A DNA stretch of 64,000 bases from Diprion similis (taxonomy: Eukaryota; Arthropoda; Insecta; Hymenoptera; Diprionidae), in contig NC_060109.1 of assembly GCF_021155765.1 (NCBI RefSeq), forward strand, positions 2,567,001 to 2,631,000, read 5' to 3'. The notes beneath the pieces were generated by a model. That model saw only the letters and a list, made by a program, of their open reading frames with translations, did not search any database and was not told where the DNA came from. The position numbers and the translations under genes were made by a program. Below, in pieces: positions 55,790 to 64,000 of the stretch (positions are counted from its first letter, which is position 1; each line of letters begins with the position of its first letter).

Positions 55790-58700
55790 ACAGACTCTTG
55801 GGCGTACAGAAGCTTCGTTTATTACAACACAAGTCCTACTTTAAGTACCATACTCAAGTTGCAGGTGTATAAGAGAATATTTGGACAAGATGATATCTTT
55901 ATTTGATCGTACGATAACTCACCTTCATCTTTTTTCTTTATATACGAAAATCTCGTGTCACAATTTTCGTCCACGATGGCCTCCGAAATCGCTTTCAACC
56001 GATTTTAATGAAATTTTGTAAATGTGTATTGCTGAGGGCCATTTATTAATTACGTAAGGATGATTTTGACAATTTTTTACCACCCCCCCCCCCCCTCCCT
56101 TTTCTTACGTAAGATTCAATCTCGTTTTTCTGAATAATAAAACGTTGTTAGAAAAGTATCAGTTAGACTAAAACTCACAGTTTGACGTAAATCAAAGATT
56201 TTTATTTTTTAGCAAATAATTTAGGTTATACTTTATCATTGCTATCACAGATATAGATTATCTTTATATTATTAGATAACTAACTAGACTTTGGAATATT
56301 ATTATTATAATAAAAATTAAGTTTTTAAATAATCTTAAAGTGAACAAACATAAATCAGTTAAACAATCTTTAAACGAATAACACAAGAATCATTTTTTAT
56401 TTTTCAAATGATTAAAATAAAATTAATACGCGGAAAGAATTCACTATAATATAATTATTAATTATTTATGACATTTAAAGTGAATGAAAATATGAACATA
56501 TTTAAGATTTTTAAATTTTAATAAAGAATAAAAATTTGTCAAATAAAATGTAAATCGAAGTGCACATATTATGGAATGAAGAAAATCATTTCCGCATCCA
56601 AAATAGAAATAGATTTTTAATAATAAATTTCGACTTGTAAAATATCACGTCAGAATGGGTTTTACCCGAACTTGAAAGATAGGATAGTTTTTATCCCAAT
56701 AAGTGGCCCTCAATATTTTCTATTGCAAATTTAAGGACTTTTTATTATATGAGAAAGGGTTTAATTCATTGATGAGTTCCATGAGTTTACAATAGATGGC
56801 GGTGTGAGTTAATCTATTGAGTTCCATAAGTTCTTAATAGATGGCGGTGTGAGTCAATCTATTGACATTCGTAGCATTTAGCACCACACTCTACATCCTT
56901 TGCAAAAACATCCTATTCAAAATCCTATGCAAAAAATCTTTAGCAGAAAGAAATCCAAGTTTAAGTTAAAATTTCTTGAATCGAATCCAAGTAATACGGA
57001 TCACGTGTAACTGCGAATCTGATCAGTATCCACCGTATGGACGGAATGAGGTTTTTACGATTGCATAACGCGGGAGTAATTTATGCGACAGCACTTATCT
57101 AAACAAATGACTAACAAAATTGCCAATTAGTTAGATGTAACAAGTAGCTAAATAATTTCTTACCCCACAACTTTGATATTTTATGTAAATCCTATCTCTC
57201 TACATGGAACGTGTAATATTACTGATGCCGGGAATCACTCACAGCCACCCAAGCTGTTTCTAGATCATTACGTAACCCGGAAAAGATCGAGAATTTTTCG
57301 AATAACTTTAATTGCAACACACCTTCTATAAACCTTCTTTTTTTTTCACACTTTTCTTTTCATTTTTTTTCGTTTCCAAAAAGTTAGGCTTTTTCATTTT
57401 TTTCAGTTTTTGGATCTCATCACCGAATGGGACATTATATTCATTTATAATGGGACAATATTCGAAATCCCATCATGAGGGTCGTTCAAATTGGTTAGAT
57501 TCCGTGAGAATTGAAAGAGAAAAAGATGACATTTCATCTGAGATTGTCTGATAATTATTACTTCAATGTCTGCAGGAGTCTCAACTTATTCTTAGTATTC
57601 AGTGTCCTGGACTGTGTCCAAAAACAAGTGCTGGTAGCAGTGTGATTGGTTTTATAACGTCAGAAGTAATTGAATAGAGGAAAATATTGCCAATAAATTA
57701 TTTTCTTGAAGGCTTTCCTGTGAAATGATCTGAACATAATTCGAAAACAAATCATTCCTTTTGGAGTTCATTTAGAATATAAATAAATAAATAAATAAAT
57801 AACCAATGAATCAATCAATCAATCAATATATTTAAGAAAAAAAATCCATCAATCAGTAAATTCAGAAACTTTTTGAAAAGATATTTGGTTTTAACGTTGA
57901 ACGACTAAAAAATTGCGTGGATTAGAGCATAACTGATCGAGATAAAGCTGTGTTACAATGAAGCTCAAGCACATGTAAGGTAATTTAATATATAATAAAA
58001 ATGATTTGAAAAAAATCAATTTGAAACATTTGAAAACAAGAACGAGACGAATGATGTTTGAGGATCGTCTAATATGCAAGCACCGAAACGTAGCAAGATA
58101 TGGTTAATTACATGGCACACATGCCACTCTTCTCGTGAAATTTGGGTAACCTGAACCAAAATCTGACTAAAACTTTCCTCGCGTATCCGACCAGACGAGA
58201 GTAGACGGTATACATATATATATATATACATTTTACACACGTGTCTGCGATGCTGTGCCGGTTACTTCTTATCTGGTCTATTTTCGTGAAAATTGTTGCT
58301 TGAATCAACAAAAGGATTTAGTCTAGAAGAAATTAGTTTAACTATACAAATAATTCAGTACCTTGAATGTATGAAAAAAAAAATTTTCGACAAAAATGAG
58401 CATTTGGTTTCGTGCCAAAATTTTGACGACGTAGAAAAATTATACAATCAATAGTGCATGTTGTGAGAGTTTCGAATTTCAAAATCAATTTTCTTGTAAT
58501 GAAAATTTAGGTTTTATATCGGAAAATTTAGATACATCAACGTTTTTACTTTGAAATATGAGATACTTTTGCTTGGAAAAAAAAAATGAAGAGCATTCAA
58601 TTATACGCACAAAATTTATATTTGTGAAATGCACTTTTGAAAGTTATATATCGCACTGAAATCGTTAAGACAAGAATATTTTCTAAATATGTCTAGAATT

Positions 58701-59480
58701 TTAAAGTCGTAAATCTGAATCGAACAAAATGATTTATTATAAACACCTTTAAAGGTTCAAGGTTCGTTTTTTTTTTCTTCTTTAAATTTTATTCACTAAA
58801 CTATAAAATAAATACATTAATAATAAAACAAATATTGATAATTTGAATAAAATTATTGTCAAACATTCTTAATAATTTGGAGTTGAACAGAATTTGTTTA
58901 AAAGAAATATAGGTTGGTTCTGGGTAACGCCAAAAGTGTCCATAAATGTTATAAATCTAGTTATTACTTGAATTTTACGTTAGTCCGTGTTATCTGATTT
59001 TTTTAATCATTCATAACCGGGAAAAATGATCATCTAGGATTTTCGTTCTGGTGGATTTTTTTTAAATATTTGGCATACTTAATCGATCCACGCAAGCCAT
59101 ATGCGTCACCATTTTCATACGTGTTAAGTTGGCTTCAGGCTGGGTGTGTCAAATCGACCTCGATCAGCTTCAATTGCACCTTCGAGTCGCAGCCTTATAA
59201 GTTTTTGTGTCGACATATGGGATACTTCAAAAGTATACACTAATATGCATCGGCATCTGGATAAATTTGACTGTTTCATCGAGTGAATCAATGTTTGGAT
59301 GTTTTCCGAAAAAGGCGGTATAGATTCTACAATCAGCAGTTCCTCGTGAACAGGTCGGAATTTTTTTTCTACACTTACGTTTCCACGTGAGGCGTTAATT
59401 GATGAGCAGATCGGATAATTTGTTTTTAAAAGTTCGTTTATCGGTGTATTATAACTAGTAGAACAACCTATATGCAAACG
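55790..59480. other. AT-rich stretch with short repeats, no gene seen
   Basis: Includes a poly-C run near 56083-56095, a two-copy tandem repeat at 56774-56866, (TAAA)n at about 57779-57801, (AATC)n at about 57808-57827, and a short (TA)n near 58211-58228. Open frames on either strand show no recognisable domain. Confidence 0.55.
56774..56866. repeat. two tandem copies of a 46-bp segment
   Basis: GAGTTCCATGAGTTTACAAT and its neighbour GAGTTCCATAAGTTCTTAAT are each followed by AGATGGCGGTGTGAGT and AATCTATTGA; the copies differ at a few positions. Confidence 0.85.
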
Positions 59481-59489
59481 AATTTATAG

Positions 59490-60045
59490 GACTACCATAT
59501 GTAGAAATAAAGTTGTAGAACAGTTGCATGTAGAATAATTTTGTAGAATCATCATATGTAGAAATGAAGATGTAGAATAAAACAATAAATTGTAGAACAG
59601 TCGTATGTAGATTAATTTTGTAGAATCATCATATGTAGAAATGAAGATGTAGAATAAAAAAAAATATGTAGAATCATCATATGTAGAAATGAGGATGTAG
59701 AACAATCGTATGTAGAATAATTTTGTAGAATCATCATATGTAGAAAAAAAAAAATTGTAGAACAGTCGCATGTGGAATAATTTTTTAGAATCATCATATG
59801 TAGAAATGAAGATGTAGAATAAAAAAAAAAAAATTGTAGAACAATCGCATGTAGAGTAATATTGTAGAATCATCATATGTAGAAATGAAGATGTAGAATT
59901 TAAAAAAAATATGTAGAATCATCATACGTAGAAATGATGATGTAGAAAAAATAAATTGTAGAACAATCGTATGTAGAATAATTTTGTAGAATCATCATAT
60001 GTAGAAAAAAAAAAAAAAAATTGTAGAACTGTCGCATATTGAATA
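59490..60045. repeat. minisatellite with TGTAGAA-core units
   Basis: Irregular tandem repetition of units such as TAGAATCATCATATGTAGAA, ATGAAGATGTAGAATAA and CAGTCGCATGTAGAATAAT, separated by A-runs. The - strand frames across it encode only the repeat (for example STYDDSTKL) and are not considered genes. Confidence 0.9.
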
Positions 60046-60259
60046 AATTAATACAATCATCACAGGTAGAATCGAACATACAGCAAAAAATCTTGTAGAA
60101 CAATAGCATCTCGAAACGAACAAGTAGATCGAACCAGCACAAGTGAAACTATCCTATGAAAACAAACTTGTGAAAAGGAGTCACCTGTAGAAAAAATTGA
60201 ACCAAGACCTGCCGCATGTAGAATGAACCCCGCAGAATTGATTCGTGTAGAATCATCGG

Positions 60260-60660
60260 TCCTCCCTTGTCATAAGGCCTCGATATCATCCCTCCAAAAA
60301 AGCGAACAGGGTTGCGGCGTGACACCAACGACGAGCATGCGATCGCTCTGGTGACGTCGAGCGATGTGCTGCTCGATGTGGAGGAGGGGATATGCTACTC
60401 TTGGGAATCTGGCTAGTATAGCTGCTGACCGAGGACTGAGACCAGCTCTATAGCCCGTAGCAAACACTCCGCGCGGTAAAGTCGTCTCGGTAGAACTCCC
60501 TGAGTTTAGTCGGCTCGTGGAAGTGGACTTGGCAGGTTCTCGTCCTCATCGTGAGCTTTGCAGTACCTCGCCTTGTCCAGATCCAGGTCCAGATCCAGAT
60601 TCAGATCGAGATCAAGATCGCGATCGGCATTTGGGATCCTCGGAGTTTTTATACGCGTGT
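60260..60660. other. GC-richer patch, possible promoter or 5' exon
   Basis: About 350 bp of higher GC in an AT-rich region, ending in an irregular CAGATC/GATCAAGATC hexamer-like repeat (60577-60625) and then (TA)n. Possible Inr- and TATA-like sequences are present, but no coding exon can be tied to it. Confidence 0.3.
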
Positions 60661-60675
60661 ATATATATATTTATA

Positions 60676-60679
60676 TTTA

Positions 60680-60730
<51 letters not shown>
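60676..60730. repeat. (TA)n microsatellite
   Basis: Long alternating TA run preceded by TTTATAT variants. Frames across it encode YIYIYI runs and are artefacts. Confidence 0.95.
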
Positions 60731-60734
<4 letters not shown>

Positions 60735-61233
60735 AGAAATATCTATATATATACGCTTCGGGCAAGGGTCGTTCTAATTTACACCATAAAAATTAATTAC
60801 CATGTTCGGTCGCTGTTCGGATTTTCAAATCATAACACTCAATCGAATTACAGACACTACTTACGATCGTTCTATGGCGGTAAACGGACTCTGTGATGTT
60901 TGTGAAATCATTCTAGTGTCTATGATGTGAATATCGTGCAGGGATTTACTTACGCGAAGGTAGGTGAAACCGATTTTGTTTGATAAAAAAGTTTATTTTT
61001 TCACTCATGATTTTGTCGTGAAATTTTTTTTTTTTTTGCTGTCTTATTAAACGATATCCACGTGTTAAAATCACCTCATATAAATACTTTTTTATTTTAT
61101 GTACATACTTGAAAAGTTTGATACGTGAGCAGTCTTTGTTCTGATAAACAAAGACAATCGTTTGAATAGTGGCAGAAACGGTCAAATTCAAAAATTTATG
61201 TACCGCAACACGCTGTACATTATATACATCATA

Positions 61234-61283
<50 letters not shown>
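61234..61283. repeat. (TA)n microsatellite
   Basis: Nearly uninterrupted alternating TA run of about 50 bp. Confidence 0.95.
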
Positions 61284-61285
<2 letters not shown>

Positions 61286-62569
61286 CTTTAAAACGCGAGA
61301 AGGTTATAATTTAAGAGTGAAACGGACCAAAGATTAATACTAAATTTTACACACGTGATACGATAGTTTTACAAAACTTCTTCTGACGTAAATACTGAAT
61401 AAATTATATGAGAATCCGATGGTCAAATTACGAACGCAAAACTTCAATGTAGTACTTTGCACGCAGGCAAGCTGGCATTAGAGTAATTAAAATCGTAATT
61501 CGGTTCCATATAAATCGATGTATCGATTAGCCAGCGAGTGTTTCACGAACTCTTTCCGTCTTACGTAACGTCGAACACCTGTAACATCAAAGCCTGCACC
61601 AAAGCCAGATCGAACCAGACCATATATACTCACATTACATACGTTACAGAAATCATTCACGTATCTACGGAAATTAACAAAATTTACAGCTAAAGAGAGA
61701 AATAAGAGAGAAGAGAAAAATTTTATTAGAACCGGTCACTTTTCTGCCTGTCAAAGACTCGTGTAATGAGTTTTTGAACCTTGGAATTTTTCGTCACGCT
61801 GTTAGTTTCCGCTCAGTAAAACCGCACGTGTCTTTCGAGCTTGAAGAAATTCATCTTCGCGCAAAATAATCGACAAACTTGTTAGACACTTAGTTAGACA
61901 TTAAAAATCCGGACTAACTGAGCTTGTGATTCCCCATCTTACGTTTCAATACGTATCCTTCAAGCTATGAATTTGAGCGAAGTAAGTCGTGCCGTGATTG
62001 AGTTCGTTGTCCAATTCCCTCGAAATCAATTCTCTCGAGGAATGAAATTTTCCTCGGGGTGAATACACAAGTAGCGACAAAGTCACGCAGCGTTACGACA
62101 CGCCCTTTTTTCTTCAAACAAACTATATAAAGAAATCCCTATAATATTCTTAGGGAATTATTTTTCTATCGAGTTCTTTAAAGTCCCGTTCATTTTTTTC
62201 TTCTCACGCAGATTTAACGTCACAATAATTAATCACCATTGATCTAGTAACTAAGTAACTAAGTATCACCGCGTGAGAGAAACTTTTTTTGGACAAAGAA
62301 TCTGTCGGTCAAGCAAATCACGGCTTCCTATTGGTGGTGAGTTATGACGTCACGGGCCGAATTTAAGCGCCAATCATTGACGAGAAAGAAGGCACGAAGG
62401 GTGATATTACCTAACCTCTAATCACTCGGTGTGTACTTGATATTCGCTTACATTCATATGATATTATGTATCAAGTTGTGATGATATGTAGGTGTGGAAT
62501 AATTTTAACACGCTATACGATAAAATGAGTTTCCATCCACGTGCGGGTGTTCCTGAAAAATATGAGTAG
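61284..62569. other. intergenic stretch, no gene seen
   Basis: Mixed-composition DNA with short open frames only. The patch 62325-62420 (TTGGTGGTGAG, TGACGTCA, CCAATCATTG) has CRE-like and CCAAT-like motifs and may be regulatory. Confidence 0.4.
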
Positions 62570-63001
62570 TAGGGATGTTCGATCTTATTCTATAAATAAT
62601 CGATCTGTGGGTCGATTCGGAATCGGATGTTAGAGAATCGATTCTACTAAAACTCTAAGGGGAAAAGATCGATCTTGTTAAAATCGATCTTTTCATGTTA
62701 CGTGTCCCAAAAAAGCTAGACTCGAAATCAAGCGAATAACCAAAATCCTAACCTCAATGTCTACCGTTTAATCTCTGCTCTAGTTATTCTTTGTTCTATA
62801 AGCGTTCTCGCACTCTAATATTTTCACGTGTCTTGGTTTTATAAAATGTTTCTATGTCTTATTGCCTCAGAACAAACAAAAAAAAAAAAAAAAAGAATCG
62901 ATTCCAGCCTATAAGAATCGATTCTCTCGAAAATCGTAGATCGGAGAATCGATAAAAAAGATCGATTTTTCTGAAGATCGATTCAGAATCGAACATCCCT
63001 A
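62570..63001. mobile_element. short inverted-repeat element (MITE-like), ATCGAT-rich
   Basis: 432 bp with 14-bp inverted ends TAGGGATGTTCGAT and ATCGAACATCCCTA. The outer thirds are dense in AATCGATT-type palindromes; the centre is AT-rich with no coding potential. Size and structure fit a non-autonomous DNA element; the superfamily is unclear, as no certain target duplication was found. Confidence 0.7.
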
Positions 63002-63076
63002 CCAAGATGAAGACTACGAGAACGACACGCGCGTTAACCCGGCAAAGTAATAATTAGCTTCTTCTGCTATCCATCC

Positions 63077-63802
63077 TTAAGGCCTTAGGCCACTCTAGAG
63101 GCCGAAAAAAATAGGCTATTTGGGGATTTTTTTCAGAAATACTACAAAAAAAATCGAGATAACAGAAACGTGATTTTATTATTCACATCAGTGACTGCGT
63201 ACAATAATTTTTTTGAAGCGATTTATTTCAAAATGGCGGCTGTGCAGCGTTTTTGCGACGACGTCGTTTTTTTTCGGGGTCCACGGCCGGACTAACATCT
63301 CCTGTAATTTTTTTAATCATAATGAGCCAATGAATTTTTTTTATTATATATAATAACTGCTATAGAAGTACGTAGGATATTTTTTTTATATTGCGTAGTT
63401 CATTTGTTATTAACAATTATCTGACAATTTTTTAGGCAAGTTCTTCACTTTCCACTTTAGAAGTGCGCCATTTGGCCAAAAATCAATATATCGCAAAAAT
63501 CCTACGTACTTCTATAGCAGTTATTATATATAATAAAAAAAATTCATTGGCTCATTATGATAAAAAAAATTACAGGAACTGTTAGTCCGGCCGTGGACCC
63601 CGTAAAAAAGGAGACGTCGTCGCAAAAACGCTGCACAGCCGCCATTTTGAAATAAATCGCTTCAAAAAAATTATTGTAAGCAGTCACTAATATGAATAAT
63701 AAAATCACGTTTCTGTTATCTCGATTTATTTTGTAGTATTTCTGAAAAAAAATCCCCAAAATGCCTATTTTTTTCAGCCTCTAGAGTGGCCTAAGGCCTT
63801 AA
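63077..63802. mobile_element. TTAA-flanked foldback element
   Basis: Two arms of about 300 bp (63081-63378 and 63499-63798) are near-perfect inverted copies around a loop of about 120 bp. The ends are GGCCTTAGGCCACTCTAGAG, and TTAA abuts both termini (63077-63080 and 63799-63802), as left by piggyBac-type transposition. It has no transposase. The - strand open frame inside the right arm is not a gene. Confidence 0.88.
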
Positions 63803-64000
63803 GGCTTTGCGGAATGTATATAGATACGTAAAGTATAACTGTAGGTATAACGTCGAAGTGAGAAACGTGAATTGAATATGAATGATTATTTTTCGCGGCG
63901 AGATGTAACGTGTCGCTGCCATTATGAAATATACCTTCGTTTGAGGGTAAAAGTATGTCTTCTGGAAAAAGAAAAAGAAAAAGAAAAAGAAAACAAGTTA
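63803..64000. other. right window edge
   Basis: No gene; an (AAAAAG)n microsatellite runs at about 63966-63994. Confidence 0.7.

Noticed and set aside
59484..60142. - strand frames with repeated STYDDST and FISTYDD strings
   Set aside because: Direct translation of a minisatellite.
60517..60896. + strand frames ending in long YIYIYI runs
   Set aside because: Read-through of a (TA)n microsatellite and a hexamer-like repeat.
63544..63759. 71-codon - strand frame in the right arm
   Set aside because: Lies inside the foldback element arm; its mirror in the left arm is disrupted and no protein motif is present.

Overview
The window is a stretch of nuclear DNA from an animal, most likely an insect. 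It is AT-rich, its genes have GT-AG introns of 70 bp to 3 kb, a complete Rab7 GTPase gene is present, and there are several eukaryotic transposon types (Ty3/gypsy-like LTR element, PIF/Harbinger element, TTAA-flanked foldback, short inverted-repeat elements). The order of insect cannot be fixed from the sequence; a hymenopteran would fit the NACHT-ankyrin gene style, but that is inference.

Layout. 1-10 kb holds a four-exon gene on the + strand for a 269-residue secreted protein of unknown function. 10-15.7 kb has no convincing gene: an NRF-1-like palindrome cluster, one possible short first exon, and repeat debris. 15.7-18.7 kb is a broken + strand coding relic, with stops, a frameshift and an interruption, that looks like an old nucleoprotein-like viral insertion; this assignment is tentative. 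19.15-20.2 kb is a compact four-exon gene for a 198-residue secreted protein. 20.5-25.5 kb is a degenerate Ty3/gypsy-like LTR retrotransposon on the - strand that has lost most of RNase H and all of integrase.

26.1-34.7 kb is the centrepiece: one uninterrupted 2880-codon reading frame on the - strand. It encodes an N-terminal domain with the pattern of DUF4297/Cap4-type PD-(D/E)XK nucleases, a long linker, a NACHT NTPase and 41 consecutive near-identical 34-residue ankyrin units (102 bp each, no indels). This is the architecture of an NLR/STAND-type sensor with a nuclease-like effector domain, best known from bacterial anti-phage systems, here in an animal genome. The repeat array shows clear traces of unequal crossing-over.

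37.5-38.35 kb is a deleted PIF/Harbinger element with TTA target duplications. 42.4-46.2 kb is Rab7 (four coding exons, 207 residues), the late-endosome/lysosome GTPase. 49.3-50.5 kb is a two-exon gene for a 98-residue protein of unknown function. 50.5-64 kb appears gene-poor: microsatellites, a minisatellite with a TGTAGAA core, an ATCGAT-rich inverted-repeat element and a 720-bp TTAA-flanked foldback element.

There is no sign that the genes form a pathway together; they look like independent loci separated by transposon debris. All gene models are read by eye from open frames and splice signals, without homology searches.
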